A DNA stretch of 64,000 nt, taken from contig BDDD01005897.1 in NCBI GenBank assembly GCA_001972305.1, positions 2,984-66,983 of the forward strand, read 5' to 3'. This document shows, one piece after another, positions 1-13,300 of this stretch. A program made the position numbers and the translations under genes. Source of the DNA: Cephalotus follicularis (Eukaryota > Streptophyta > Magnoliopsida > Oxalidales > Cephalotaceae). Below the pieces are notes generated by a model that had not been told where the DNA came from, ran no database searches, and worked only from the letters and a program-made list of their open reading frames with translations. Every line of letters starts with the position of its first letter. Position 1 is the first letter of the stretch.

Positions 1-2031
1 CTCTCCAATGTTGGTGCCGTGTATGCAATGACAGGGTTGCCCAAACAATGAGCCACAGCATGCACTCAAGTAGTGCGTTTCCAACATGCATGCATTGGAA
101 AAAGGGGAACCCCAATGGCCTTCCTCTGCCTTACCAGTGGGGTGCAGCACACCATAGCTGCTGCGGAGCACCCAAGCTCCTCACTGGCGAATGCCCGAGG
201 ATGCCACCATGAGTTGTGCAATCCACTATTCATTGCCTTGCCAAACACCTTGGCTCACCACTGTCATGCGCTGAGAAGCCAACCATGGCTATCTAGCACC
301 AAGTGCCGAGGTGCCGTTGGCATGTGCCAAGGTGGCCATGCCCGAGATGGCTATGTGCCGAGGAGAAACACCATGGCACCAGCAGTGGATGTCTGCGTGC
401 CACTGCGCCATTTCCAGCGCCATATGCCGAGGACGCGTCTCAACACTGAAGCACACGTCCGAGGATGCTCCAGGGTAGTGGAAGTGTGTATACGTCTGAG
501 GATCCAGCCATGGCTTCCTTGCCATGCGCGCCAAGCACTGTGAAGTGCTGCGCTCTCCTCTGGCAGTGGCCGAGACCGCAACGCAGGCGAATGCTCCACT
601 GTCCGTGCGTCCGTGATGCCATGCCGAGCCTCCCCTGCCATCCTTTCCGAGCATGCCGTGCATATGAGCTTCTCACGAGTGCGCTTCATCCAGAGCCTGC
701 AACAGTGTGCCCGAGCTCACCTGATGCATGCGCCTAAACGTGTATTGCCTGCATGCCTCAGTTATAAAACAAAAAGGAAGGAAGTGATGCTACAGTGGAA
801 GAAGATTTATTATACGTGATAAGTGCAGATTTTATCAATATATAAATGATAAGTGCAGATTTTATGATAAGTTCAGAATATTGATAAATGACAAAGGATA
901 AGTATAAGTATGATGAAATTAAATGAGAGGAAAATGTTAGTGTTATTAGTGGAAGAGATTGATAAATATGATGAATGTAGTATAGTATAAAAAGGCAGAC
1001 CTTACAGTGAATGAAAATGTAGTATTAGCATGATGTATTGTTAACGTACTGTTAATATAGTGTCAATGTATTGTACCGGATCACCAACCGAGATGAGCCC
1101 AATGGGGATCACCGACCGAGATGAGCCGGTAAGGCTATCTTTGAGATGAGCCTGGAGGATCACCGAGATAGCCCAATGGATCACCGACCGAGATGAGCCG
1201 ACGGATCACCAACTGAGATGAGCCGACGGATCACCGACCGAGGTGAGCCACACTGACTGTTACTGTTAATGTTATAATGTACTGAATGATTGTTAATAAT
1301 ACTGTATAATGTTTATGTTCCTCTCCTCTGCCTTTAACGCCTAGAGCGCGTATATTGCTCTTCCTACGGCCGAGGAACCCGAGGAACCGGTCTGCCTAAA
1401 ATGTAATGATTATTTCTGTCCCGGATCCTCTGCCTTAACGTCTGGAGTGCGTTATCGCTCCTCCATAGTAAGGGATGCCGAGGAAGGATGTATTGTGACG
1501 GTTAATGATTATTAATGACTGTTAAGGAATGATACAAGTGCATCGTACTGTTATTGATTGCTAGTAGCAAATGAATAAAGTGTTACACTGTACTATTATT
1601 ACTGAATCTCATTGCATTGCATTTTGCCTGCTACATCTGCATCTCCATGCCTGAGTGGGCTGTAGTTCCTACACGGTCAGTGGTCGCTGACCCATTGCAT
1701 TTTAATGTAATGGGTCAGGTACAGGTGGAGCTTCGCAGCTAGCCGAAGATTGAAGACCCGGGTGAGTCTCCTCCACAGCAGATCGACGACCGACTTATTT
1801 ATATTTTTGAATATTGTATTTCTTGACCTGCCGACATGTGGCAGAGCTTTTTATGAACAGCATTGTATAACATTGGGTAATATCCACACAAGTGATTATT
1901 TATTGGATTTATTCCGCATGCATTATTATATTGTTGAAAGTTTTTAATTATTCCGCTAAATTGTAAATGAATGGTACTGTTCGTAGCGCGTCAAATCTTG
2001 GGGGTTGACCCTTGAGTTTTGGGGCGTTACA
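1..2031 (+). mobile_element. 3' part of a very long LTR (solo-LTR family A), left end outside the window
   Basis: The right end is the terminal block ggcgttaca at 2023-2031. Two complete copies of the same LTR lie at 25137-28186 and 38445-41108 and share its layout: a GC-rich part full of ccgagg/tgccgag words, a GATCACC array, paired 'tgctcttcctac' and 'gttatcgctcctcc' blocks, a palindrome around tgacccattgcattttaatgtaatgggtca, then 'gcgcgtcaaatcttgggggt'. No coding sequence is convincing; open frames in the GC-rich part follow from composition. The end matches Tekay-type gypsy LTRs (TGTAATACC...TTACA). Whether this is a solo LTR or belongs to a complete element cannot be told because the left side is missing. 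Confidence 0.8.
1079..1252 (+). repeat. GATCACC...GAGATGAGCC degenerate tandem array inside LTR family A
   Basis: About seven imperfect units of roughly 25 bases alternate gatcaccgaccgagatgag with variable spacers. Equivalent arrays occur in the other two family-A copies near 27170-27370 and 40350-40505. A reverse-orientation analogue built from 'ttcacct...' words lies near 52760-53000. It is therefore an inherited LTR module, not a local satellite. Confidence 0.75.
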
Positions 2032-5000
2032 ATACATATATCATGAGTTATTGTAAAATTCAATAACATGATAAATTTAACTTATCGTCAGTTGAAATTA
2101 TGTTTAAATTCTCATTGTGTATAAGTAAGAAAAGAAAATCCCCTAAAATTTTTAAAATATGAATGATCATATTTGTGTAATTGTTTCATTCATATGTGCT
2201 AACTATCATTATGTTTGCACTTAACGACCTATATGATATTCTTTTGAATATGCTTTTGTAAGATAATACTTTGTTACATTTAAGTGTTTTAATGATGTGT
2301 AATGATCATAAAGTGCAATAGATAGTTATATTAAATTGAGAGTTTTGAGTATGCTATAATTTTGTTAATATAGCATATGCGCTTAACTATGAGGTTTTTA
2401 TTTTGAATAATGCTTATTGGTTTATTTGATTATGCTTGAGACTACGGTAAACATCATACTTATAGAGACATATTAGTGTATCGTGTATTCTTTGTGTTTA
2501 TAAGCTAAAGCATGAATTATTATGGACACATATTTTTTGTTGTTTGATATCCATAAGAATATTTGAAACATTATTATGAGATTTTTGGTTAACCTACTTT
2601 TCTGATATCCTGCTATGTATTATAATCTCTGACCGAATGTAAGATTTTAACAAAGGCATTAGATTTTAATGTTATGGATATTTTGGTTGACCTATGTTGG
2701 AGAATTCTACTGCAAGCTGCATTATCTGCCCAAAGGTGAGGTTGTAGTCAATGCATCATGAGTCTCATTGAGTATCTTTCGTTATTACAAAATCAATGGA
2801 TTATCATCACCAATTTTGTTTATATGAAAGTATGGTCTGATATATGATGTACCTACAGTCTAATTTGTTCTTAGATGATAATTGCATTAGCAATTTTGTG
2901 TGTTTTACTCCATGAGTCTATTGTTGGTTTATGAGTCCATTTTAGACGTTATAAAAAAAAATATTGTGCCTTATTGTTGTTGTGTTAAATAAAATCGAAT
3001 CCTCATTTTTTTTAACAATTCCGTAGATCTTATGTAATTTGTTTTAAAGAAAGTTTGGATGTGTTGTATCAATCCTTTTGGAATTGATTATGCCAATAAT
3101 TATATTTTTAAACATTTATTGTTATCCAATCTTTCAGCGGTACTAATATAGTATTAGTAATTATCATTTATTTGATCAACCGTTTTAGTACATAAAGGCA
3201 TTTGATTATTGTCTCTTTTAAAAGCCTTTGGTAAAATTAGAGAGTTGAAATTCTTATTTTTTAAAAGGAAAGAAAAGTTCTAAGAAATAATAAAATTTTA
3301 TAATTACTAATGAATAGTTGAATTTATCAACTATGTTTTGAATTATTGTTTATTAGTTCTTTATAAATCGATTATTTTTATCTATCTTATTTTAAAACTT
3401 TATAAATTTATCTTTTGTTATTTAGATATGAAAAATTTATAAAGATGTATCTTCTGATACAAATTTGTTTCAACTCTTATTTTGTTAATGATGATCGAAT
3501 AAAATGATTTTATATTGCATCAAGATTATGAAATTTTAAAACAATTTAGAGGTAAAATATTTTGTAAACAACTCTTTATACATTTTAAGATTTGTGTGTA
3601 TAAACTGTTGATATTGCAATTGAATTCTTTTGGAAAAAAGTTTACACACTTTGAAAATTTACGTATATTTTGTGTTTATTGTGTATCCTATGTGTGTAAA
3701 CATCTTGATGCTTTTAGTGATACATAAGATCAGTGGGAGTGTGGAGTAATGTATCACATCGTGATAGTCATTATTTTGACAATCATTATTTTGGTAATTG
3801 AGTTAAAATTGAGATATTTTTCAATTTTTACTGTTTCACACTTTTGTGATAACTTTTGAAATATGTGAAGGTACAAGTTAGTATACATATACTAAGTTTA
3901 ATCAAACACTTGACTGTTAGACACTGTTGTATAATAGACTCTAATAGAGAAATATTATTTATTTCTTATTGCGTTGTCTAATCAGATTTGTTATGGTGAT
4001 TATTAGATCAAGGAATTAAGCCAATTATGTTTTATTTGGAATCTCACTGAAGAGATAATTTAGGCTTTCATGATGCACTTGATATGTGAGAGTTATTTCA
4101 TTTGTCATAATTGTGTGGTGACATATCCATTGATATTATTATTGACAACCATAATGATTGGTGGTCATGTACCTATGTGGTATAAAATGTTTCCGTGACT
4201 TTCTTAATGGTACCACCTTTTTAATAAAAGTCACTTTGTGGATAGTCATCTCTTTTGTGTGTAATTAATGACTTAACTTTGTTATTTGTGCACGTAATGT
4301 TTGTTTTTACTGGTGAGCTCACATCATTTAAAGTCTTAAGATCCTAGGCATGCCAATATCGTTGTATTGAAAATTCTTGAGGTACTAATGTTTAATTTCT
4401 TAAGCATGATTATTTTGTCACAAATGTTGATGACTTTAAGGTATTACCTTATATATATTAAGTGTGACAATATAGCTTCGGTGTTCTTTACAAAAGAATA
4501 TGAAGAATTTATATGCTGCTAAGTACATAAACCTTAAGTTTTTAAGGTTATAAAATGGGTTAAGCATGATGTGCTGTCTTTGTTCACATTACCACTATGG
4601 ATATGATTGCTTACCTTTTGACTAAGGAACTTGGGCCGTCTGATTTTGCTAGACATGTTGATAAAATGAACATGATAAGTTCATTTGATATACTTTAATA
4701 GTGAGAGTTTAGCATATGTATGTTGAACTTTTATATGTCATGTTGTTTTCATATGCTTTATTGTGAACTCCTATATTTTTGGATTTATGATTTTATGATA
4801 ATTGAGGATTATCATTTTTGTTACTGTTTATCATATATCCTGATTATGTGCACATTTGTGTTTATGACATGTCATTTGCATAAAGTCTTGAGACTGATGT
4901 CTGTCTTAAGCATGACTGTTAATTAATCACCTTTTGTGTATGTCTCTTGATGACACATTTTGTAATCCATGGATATTTTGATCGAGACATACAGACTTCC

Positions 5001-5391
5001 TTGGGAAGTCTTGAGATTTCTCATTTTGTTTAGAGAAATCAGATTTCTAATTTTGTTTAAGAGAAATCGAGGACCGACAATGAATAACATGTTTTGAGAT
5101 CACATTTTGTATGCTATTTCATTACCACATTACCACATCTAGATCTATGTCAGTAGAGTTGTTGTCATATGTAACCACGGATGGTCTTATGTTAATGACG
5201 ACATAAAGACGCTATGATTCTATATTTGATGGCTTTATGAGACCGGATCATTTATGAAGTGATTGTCTCATGATCATGTTTTGAAACTATGGCGCCAATG
5301 ATTTAAAATTTTGTCATTCTACCAGAGAGTCGTTTTCTAAACTGTTTTCCAAATTATTAAAAGTATAATTAATGTTGCCAAAATGGGAGAA
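2032..5391. other. AT-rich non-coding stretch, probably decayed retroelement interior
   Basis: No open frame above about 70 codons shows a recognisable protein and no splice-like exon chain was found. The block runs into a polypurine-like aaaatgggagaa and an LTR-like start at 5392, so it may be the worn or non-coding interior of a copia-type element. 'cagtgggagtgtgg' at about 3731 is a second polypurine-like spot. No 5' LTR or primer-binding site is visible. Confidence 0.4.
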
Positions 5392-5834
5392 TGTTGAAAA
5401 TATTTATAAAATATTGGGCTTCCATTAATTGTTATTTTTGTTTTATAAAACTGGTAGGATAATGATCCGTGAGACGGACTTATAGCCCAATAGCCCTTTA
5501 GTGATCTATTTTGTATGGGCTGACGCACTTCAGGTTGTAGATGTGGGTTGTGGTTAGTGTGAACTTTAGTGACCTAATGGGTATGATGGGAAGGCTAATT
5601 AGTGTTTACTATATATATATATCGGGCTATGTCCCCTCTCCTCTCACCATAAGTTATTTTCGTTTCCTATCTAAGAACCGCATTTTGTCTGGTGAAAAAG
5701 ACATGTCTGTTTGATCTAAGATTGCACTGATTTTAATATTTCGCTGTATAGTTGAATATGACTCAACCAGGTACGATCCTTACTCATTAAATATTGTGTT
5801 CTAATATCGCATATAATCATTTTAATCTTCAACA
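5392..5834 (+). mobile_element. Copia-type 3' LTR (probable)
   Basis: The segment starts TGTTGAAAATATTTATAAAA directly after the polypurine-like aaaatgggagaa and ends ...ATCTTCAACA, giving canonical TG...CA ends and 443 bases. A polypurine tract followed by TGTTG is the usual 3' LTR junction of plant copia elements. An internal tatatatatat and 'cccctctcctctcacc' may be promoter-like. No second copy was found in the window, so the call rests on the ends and the polypurine junction only. Confidence 0.5.
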
Positions 5835-5889
5835 AACACATCACCCAAAAAGTAATTCAATTATAGTTAATTAAAGAAGTAAGACTTAA

Positions 5890-6145
5890 TTTTGGGGAAT
5901 GAGTCCCAGTCTAGTGGCTGGGTATTCAGGTCTCCTGCCTTGAGTCTGCGAGCTATTTCTTTAAATTTCATACTAGTTTCTCAATGCAAGTCCCTTGGTG
6001 GTTTAGCACGTTTCCCCTGCCCCATTAACTAACCAACTTTCAACAAGGTAGGCCCTCGGGATGGCCTTATAATAATAAAAAAAAGCTTATGTCTAATGTG
6101 TTTGGTTCAAAAAAAAAAAAAAAACTTAAGCCTAATGTGTTTGAT
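5890..6145 (+). repeat. Possible SINE-like insertion with A-rich tail
   Basis: The block has a tRNA A-box-like 'tctagtggctggg' near 5911 and 'ctcctgccttgagtctgcga', wording often seen in plant tRNA-derived SINEs. It ends in an A-rich stretch. Around a 16-A run, two similar 23-base segments (ctaatgtgtttggttc / ctaatgtgtttgatta) flank the tract at about 6090 and 6130. The B box is poor. A short non-LTR or processed insertion is the best guess. Confidence 0.3.
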
Positions 6146-7171
6146 TACCGGTTAAGAAGTATAAGAATACCTATTTTTAAATAACAGAGATAATTCATTG
6201 TCGCTTAACGATAAACATATATTTTATCACATATCTTATATCACTGAATTTATATCCAAAACTCTTAAAACAAACTATAATTTTTCATACTCAAACTTAT
6301 TTATTTAGGTCCAATTCGTAATTCGTAATTCGTTAGCTAGAATCGATAATCGATAAATACCCATTTAGCTAAATCTCATTAACAAACTACTAATTCTTAA
6401 AGGTTAAAACCTATTTAAACCCTAAGATTAAGTTTTGTACGGTGGTGGAATGAGAGTAAATATAATGGAATGAGAGAGTGTTCATTCCCTTGTATTCGTT
6501 TGGTATAATAATATGAACATTGGAATAAAATGCTAGAAAACGATTAGGTGGTAATGGAGATAATAAATTAGAAGATAGAGGACGAATGAGTGAGAATGGA
6601 TTAGATTGAAAAGTAAAATGAAATAATGTTTCGAAAATACCCTCATTTACTTTTTTAAATTTCACTACTTACCCCTCCATATATATCACATAATTTTTTT
6701 AATTTCTCTCTCTCTATATATTAATTATGTGAAAAAAATAATTTTATTATTGGACTAAGAAACCAACTATTTTATTTTTATATATTTTCATCATATTTTT
6801 ATTATACTAAACATTACTTAATTCTCGGTTGTTACTAAACAGCAGAATACGAATGATCATTCGTTATTAGATTTGAAGACATTTTAAAAAATCAATCATT
6901 TTATTCTCATCTATTACTATATCATTTTTACCATTTTAAACAGTAAAATAAAATAAAATACTTAATTATCAGTTATTATCAAACAATAGAATAATAATGA
7001 ATCTATTTCATTTTATTCAAATTTCTGTATTTCATTCGCCAGGAATTCATTTCCGGTACAATACCAAACTAAACCCAAAAGAGTCATAAACAAAAAACAT
7101 CACACAACACATACGCAAAAGAATCCCACCTCCTCCCCCACCCCTCCTCTGAGTGATATCGATTCTTAAGA
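6146..7171. other. AT-rich upstream region of the Bin3-type gene
   Basis: Intergenic DNA with a weak inverted similarity between about 6490 (gtttggtat) and 7060 (ataccaaac), suggesting an old MITE. The last 100 bases before the start codon are A/C-rich, as in plant 5' leaders. No clear TATA box was identified. Confidence 0.35.
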
Positions 7172-10100
7172 ATGGCTGAGGAAGAAACATCAAAGAAAAA
7201 CAAAGCAAAAAACACGGACCAAAGGGACAACAGGAACAACAACAACAACAAAGTTGTTGAAGTGAAAGCACGAGGAAAACAAGAACAAGCAGAAGCCAAA
7301 AATAAGAGGAAACGCAAAGACTTTTTTCCTTTCGGCAATTACAGAAACTACTATGGCTATCGCGTATTAATAATTACTCTTCCTTTCACTCTCTGCTTAT
7401 TTACTTTTTCTTTATACATAACCTATAATTAATTGCTCCTCTTTTTTTTTTTCTCTCTATATATATGTTTTTGAATGTGAATGTTATTAAACAGATTGGT
7501 AATGATTTAGAGGAGGATCCTCGACTTAGGGTTTTAAAGAAGGAATGGTTCCAAGACAAGGACTGCCTTGATATTGGCTGCAATAGTGGCATTTTCACCA
7601 TCCAAATTGGTATTTAATCCCCCATTTATATCTCTTATATTTTATTTTTTTATTTGTGAATTTTAGTTCATCTTTTTTTCCCCTTTAAAGACAATGATTT
7701 TTGTTACATACTGAATATTTTTTTTTGATCCCTTATGGAAAAAGAAATCCTTCATTGAAATAACTACATTAACCCAATGACTATTAAATTTAGGAACAAT
7801 ATATGATATGAGCGTGGATCCAACATTTATTCTTCACTTGAATTTTACTTAATTTTTTGTTTTCCTTCTGTAGCGAAAAAGCTTCATTGCAGCAGCATTC
7901 TTGGGATTGACATTGATTCTAGTAAGCTTTTTTTTTTAAAACTTTTTTCTATTCATTTTGTTGTTTCATTTTGTTACTTCTTTTTTCTTTAACCATGTAG
8001 TAGTGGCCTAAAAAAGAGATTAGGATAAATAAAAAAGGATATTGTAACGAATTAACTCAAATCTTGTGAGGTATTATCCGTTTTGGGTTCAAGAGGTCGC
8101 CCCTCGTGTACACGTTGTACTTTGTCCTGCATTGGGTTCAAGAAGTGGCCTCTGTATACATGTGGCACTTTGCCCCGCACGGTTTTGTCCTCAAAAGATG
8201 TCTCACAAGTTTTAGAAAGGTTTTCACATATATACTAAGGATCTCTCCAGTGCACTTACGATGTGAGATGCGGATCATAATAGATACCATCATCTTCTTT
8301 CAAAGACTATCTAAAGCCCTCATTGGAAGGATTTAGCGATGTTGATCTTTCTAGCATTAACTGTCTTAGTTTTCTCTTACTAGTTGTGTTACCCAATATG
8401 CCTATTGTTATACCATATTAAACTATTTGGTATTATACTATGCTCTCCAGCTGTGCATCTTATTGAAATGTGTTGTTGCTATTGGTATGCATGGGTAACA
8501 TTTGACCATATTCTGGTTTTGAGCATGCTATACCTGTTGGGTCAATGACATGGTGCCAATTATTCAAAGTTAGTACTAGTTCAAAGTTATGGTTTTACCA
8601 GCAAGTCACAAATTGATATATAGAGTGCTCCAGTAGAGTTAAATATGAAATCAATAGACATCCGGTGTTAGTATTGTTAAATTGGAATTCATAATTCTTC
8701 ATGCATCTTAATCTTCCAGGTCGGATTGAGGATGCACATTGGCATCTCAGAAAAAGTGTGAGGATGGATAATTCTAAGAAAAAAAGTGCCAAGACTTCCG
8801 AGTTGGAGGTTGCAAAGAGAGAGAATGATTCAGATCCCAATAGTGCATTGTTGATTGAAGAGATATTGGAGAACTCAAGCGATTGTTGTCCTTCTAGGAA
8901 GAGAGATCTGTTTGACATAGTCTCTTTTCAGCAAGAAAATTTTGTTAAGAGTCAGCTTCCACCAGGGAAGCATTATGATACAATTCTTTGGTTAGTCCAT
9001 ACTTCATACCCTTTCTATATTATTTTTTTCACTTTCTTTTCTCTCTTTTCTCCTTTTACTATAATGAATGAAACTTAGAAAGGGGTTAAGAAACGGCGCT
9101 AGAATGAACCTTCTCTTATCTATTTCCAGAAAATTATTTAGCCCTTCTCTCTTTCTTCCCTGTTAATTCTTGAAACAGGAATTTTTCATAAATGCCTGGT
9201 AAATGATTTCCTGAGAGCCTAGGTGTCTGAGTTTTAGGTTCATATTAATTGGACCAAGGAATCTTATAGTGACCTTTGTGGAAACCAATAGCCTTAGTTA
9301 AACCTATATTAAACATTCAGACAGGGGGGAAGGATTTCATTGTTGGTTGTTTTTTGTTTGGAACAAGATGTAGTTGCCATAAATTTTAGTTTAAATGTAG
9401 AAAATGTCTCTCTATAAGTTTGGTGTTTATGTAAGTATTTGCATGCCCGCCTTTTGCACATGTTCTTTATATTCTCATTTGGCATTTTCAGCTCTGTTAT
9501 TAATCTTACCTTATTTAAGTGTGTATTGGTTCCTATTGTTCGGAAAATTTGTTCTACAAGTGTATCATTGCATAGCAAGAAATCATTCACCATTTTGTTT
9601 CTTACGCAAAAAAATGCATTCGATATGCCTTCCAACCCAACTCTAAATTTTCATGTATACTTACAATATTTCCTTAACCTAATGTGCTGCTTGTGTTCTG
9701 AAATGGATTAGTCTCTACCTATGCAGTTTAAGTGTAACAAAATGGATTCAGCTGAATTGGGGTGATGATGGATTGATTGCTTTATTTACAAAGATTTGGA
9801 CACTTCTTCGCCCGGTAATTGCCATATTATTAATTGACTTTTAGGTCTTATATTTTCTCCTTATCATGTGAATTGGCATCCTGAACTCTACATTTAAATA
9901 TGATGTCCAAATGTGAGCAGGGCGGAATTCTTGTCTTGGAACCTCAACCTTGGAAGTCATATGAAAATAACCATCGTGTGTCCGAGGTATAAATCTTTCT
10001 GCACCCCTCATTACATTACATTCTTATCTTTTTTTCCTTCTTTCGAATTTGTGTGACCACACTTTTATTCACCATGTAACTTGTTTCCTTAGTTAATGGA

Positions 10101-10662
10101 AAATTTGATTCTAAAGTTTTGCTAAACACCATTCTACTGAATCTGCAAAATGTATGTGATGGGTGTATGGGACAGCATTAGGTGTTACAAGTTGTCTCAA
10201 TCTTTTTGAAGCATTAACGTTTTGGTTTACCCTTCTCTGTCTGCTTATACACATCAAGTTTACCTTCCAGATTGATGATTAGCATGATAGCTTCAACTTC
10301 GTTCTTTATTTTGTTTATCTTCAAGGTTTTATTGCTTGATTAGATCCACTTAGGCATTGATATCCAACCCATGCAGACAACCGCAATGAATTATCGTAAT
10401 ATCAAGCACCGACCGGTGGATTTTCAGGAAATTCTATTAGACAAGGTATGCATTATTTCTTTTTTGTTCTAATGATGCCAAGTTGGCGTAACTGGTGAAT
10501 TTTCTGGAGGGAACTTGAGTAATCTTTACCTTAGTAAGATTTCTAATTGTCTGATATTCAATCCATACACAGATTGGATTTAGGACCGTGGAAGATCTCA
10601 CTTGGGGCTTGTCAGGCAGCACAGCTGGATTTAACAGACCAATTTTTGCATTCTGCAAATGA
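7172..10662 (+). CDS. Bin3-domain RNA methyltransferase (MEPCE / At5g51130-like), 8 exons, 312 aa
   Basis: Exons: 7172-7363, 7495-7609, 7874-7921, 8720-8990, 9727-9814, 9921-9986, 10377-10445 and 10573-10662. All introns are GT/AG and every phase joins cleanly to a TGA stop. The N-terminus (about 1-50) is Lys/Asn/Glu-rich and probably disordered. FGNYRNYYGYR (54-64) is the conserved lead-in, LDIGCNSG (89-96) is SAM-binding motif I, and ILGIDIDS follows as motif II. The Bin3 signatures LSVTKWIQLNWGDDG and GGILVLEPQPWKSY come later. Family knowledge: these SAM-dependent enzymes methylate the 5' gamma-phosphate of small RNAs such as 7SK or U6. The plant substrate is not shown by sequence. The length matches the Arabidopsis homologue (about 318 aa). 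Nothing is broken. Intron 3 (7922-8719) carries a repeat-like block. Confidence 0.93.
8064..8340. repeat. Repeat-like block in intron 3 of the Bin3-type gene
   Basis: Two adjacent copies of about 48 bases begin 'ttgggttcaagagg' and 'ttgggttcaagaag' and end in 'ttgt/gccc..gca'. They are followed by 'cggttttgtcctcaaaagatg' and 'gatgtgagatgcggatca', wording familiar from short plant LTR elements and TRIMs. No terminal repeats or target duplication were confirmed. Confidence 0.35.
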
Positions 10663-11225
10663 GTCATCTAGTAAAATGCCATCAGCAAGACACATAATAT
10701 TTACAACTTTTTGTTTTAAGGAGGTAAAGTATGTTGTAATATTTGAGGGTCAGCATCTATCTCTGAAATATTATCGAGCTTACCAAAAAAATTGTTTTCA
10801 TGATACGTCTTTCAGAGTAATATTTAAAATTTTAGGGGATGGATGCCGGTGTCGCACAAGGATGACAGTGGACTGGAAAGGGGGTAAGCATACCTTTGAA
10901 GCTCAAGCTATTCTTTTCCAGACTATAAGTCAAATGTTTTTTTTTTGACATATTGCAGCGTGACATGAATGTAGATTCATAATTTTATGTTGAACATATA
11001 TTAGTGGCTACGTGAGAATCAATTAGTGGTGAAGTAAAGATGTATGTCAATAAATTTTATTTTGAAAACCATAATTTGTGTTTTTGACTTTTGGTTTTAA
11101 CCTACTATTAGTGTTATTATTATTAATTTTTATGCTAATGGCAAAAGTCAAAACTTTTATTTTTAAAGCTGCATTAACAGCAATCATCATCATCACTCTC
11201 TGCCCGCGGTTTTGGACGTAAGGGT
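10663..11225. other. Downstream region of the Bin3-type gene
   Basis: This is 3' untranslated and intergenic AT-rich sequence. I see no further gene or structured element in it. Confidence 0.5.
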
Positions 11226-11932
11226 CTGGTGACATGACATTCTTCATTTGGGTTCCGTTTGTTTCACGAAAAATATCTTCCAGAGGAGAAAAATATTTTC
11301 TTAGAAAATTTTTTATTTTCTTGTGTTTGGTGTACAATCTAGAAAATATTTTCCATTGTTTGAAATACTCTCTGAAAAATATTTTCCTTTGTTTATAAAA
11401 TCATTTTTTCTCCATTAACGTTCTGTTTATTTGGAGGAAAATATTTTAGTGAGGAAAATATTTTATTTTTTAGTGTTTAGTGTATAATCTAAAAAATATT
11501 TTTCATTGTTTGGAACACAATATGAAAAATATTTTCCTTAATAAAATCATTTTTCTCCATTAATATATGTATATTAAAAAATATAGTAAATATATTTCAC
11601 AAAATTAAAAGTATTATATCTAAATAGATATAGAGTTCAAATGTAGTAGAGAGATAGAGGAGGGGAGAGAGAGATAGAGATAGAGAAAGAGAGAGGGGAG
11701 GGAGAGAGAGAGGAGGGAGAGATAAACAAAGAGAGAAAGAATGGAGCGAAAAATGTTTTTCATTTTTTTTAAGGAAAACATTTTCCTATATTTATATTAA
11801 GATTTTCCGTTAACTGAAAAATATTTTTCGTTAAATTATTTTCTAAATGTTACCAAACACAGAAAAATATTTTTCAGAAAAATATTTTCCTCCAAACAAA
11901 CAGAGTTTTGGTGACATAGCATTCTTCATTTG
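11226..11932. repeat. MITE-like element with inverted ends, flanked by about 25-base direct repeats
   Basis: The left end has ccgtttgtttcacgaaaaat and the right end the inverted counterpart, gaaaaatattttcctcc followed by aaacaaacagag. A third copy of the end motif (ttctgtttatttggagg) sits inside at about 11420. The interior is built from aaaatattttcc words and a GA-rich tract. The outside is flanked by tggtgacat(g/a)..cattcttcatttg at 11227-11250 and 11909-11932. That is too long for an ordinary target duplication, so the element may have landed in, or caused, a small local duplication. There is no coding capacity. Confidence 0.6.
11638..11745. repeat. GA-rich microsatellite inside the MITE-like element
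   Basis: About 100 bases are made almost only of gaga, gata and gagg words on the + strand. It is low-complexity sequence with no sign of function. Confidence 0.7.
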
Positions 11933-13300
11933 TTTAAAAGACGGTGCCTATTATGAAAATAGCCACACAAAAAAAAAAAAGGAAGATTCTGTTAATTTTT
12001 AGAGAAAAACAAAATTTTAACTTTTATATTCAACCTTTCAAGGTTATATAAATTCAAAAGGTAAAAAAATTAAATTCTTCTAAATTCCAAAATAATTTAA
12101 AAGTGAAAAATAAAAACTAAAAATATGGTTTCCAAACTCACTTATAATCAGCGACGCTGTGTGACTTGCCATGTATACTGTGTGACTTACCACGTATAGT
12201 TTCTCCACATCTTAAAATGCTCAGCTTACCTTCTTTCCCAGTATCACAATACATATATATACCTTGCCTGAAATGCCCACCTACAAGTCAACTATTTTGT
12301 TTACCAATTCTCTAATATTGGGTAAAACATTTATTAGTTCTTAAACCTAAACTTGTTCCAGGAATTTAGTTCATTCAGCAAGAAGCATCAACCCCATATT
12401 ACACTAATTTTACATTCAACAACGTTAAAACAAAATATAATCAACCAATTAACGAACACCAGTTTTTGCTTTCTTTCGATATAGGCAAACCCACCAAAGA
12501 TACTGTCAATTGACTTATGCAGCCAGTAAAATTCTTAAAATGTAACATAGGAGCATATTATACCAATCCAGGCCGGTGCTAGAAGCAATAGCGTCCCCAA
12601 AAACATGCACAATACACGACGCAACTCTCAAAGCTTAACCTTTTTCCTTCTGTCCATTCCAATCGAATGAGAGTGCCACCAGCCCACTGCGCCTGATTGA
12701 GTACCCACTACAGTTAAGAAGGAAGAAGCTAACATTCTGCAAAGGGTAGAGAAGAGTAAGGAGCCTAAAAAGTTGTAAATCATTTTAATGGTGTAATTAG
12801 AACTCTCCGATTAACCTGCCAAGGCCACAACACATCTTTTCCCACTCTATTCTCCTCCCTACCTTATAAGAGAGCTATATTAAGCATCAATATGCCAAGT
12901 GTTAAAGCCTTTGATAAGAAAGGATCTCCCGGATTTCACCTGAAATTTCAATGACAGAGGTCCACTCCTTTTAACATAGTTCTATTAAGGGTTCTTATAA
13001 GAAACGATTTAAGATGCTGAAACTGCTCCGCAAATTTCAGGTCATGTCATTTTGTATTGGTTCTAGATCCTATCAACAGTAACAAACTCTGGAAGACAAC
13101 TACATTCTTGTTAAGGCTCTAAAGCTGCAAAGCCAGCACTTCACTCCAACATAGGGGCTTCAATAAGAAATACAACTCAATAAGCTGAAACAACTGCTCC
13201 ACATTGACACTGACAATAGAGGCAGCACGGGGTTTCAAGTCTTGAATGTTACACCAAACACAGCATATACATCATTATGCAATGTTATTTGGGATTAAAG
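11933..13300. other. Intergenic stretch between the Bin3-type and CK1-like genes
   Basis: No gene, long repeat or RNA was recognised. Two near-copies of a 'gtgtgacttgcca(t/c)gtata' phrase lie at about 12160 and 12185. The two flanking genes are transcribed towards each other, so their 3' ends may reach into it. Confidence 0.4.

Noticed and set aside
73..543. 156-codon open frame on the + strand and overlapping minus frames
   Set aside because: It lies in the GC-rich core of LTR family A. Similar frames occur on both strands of all copies, follow the ccgagg/tgcc repeats and have no domain.
1..2031. Cassandra-type TRIM with 5S rRNA, suggested by TGTAATACC-type LTR ends
   Set aside because: No 5S-like promoter words were found in any family-A copy and the LTRs are far too long.
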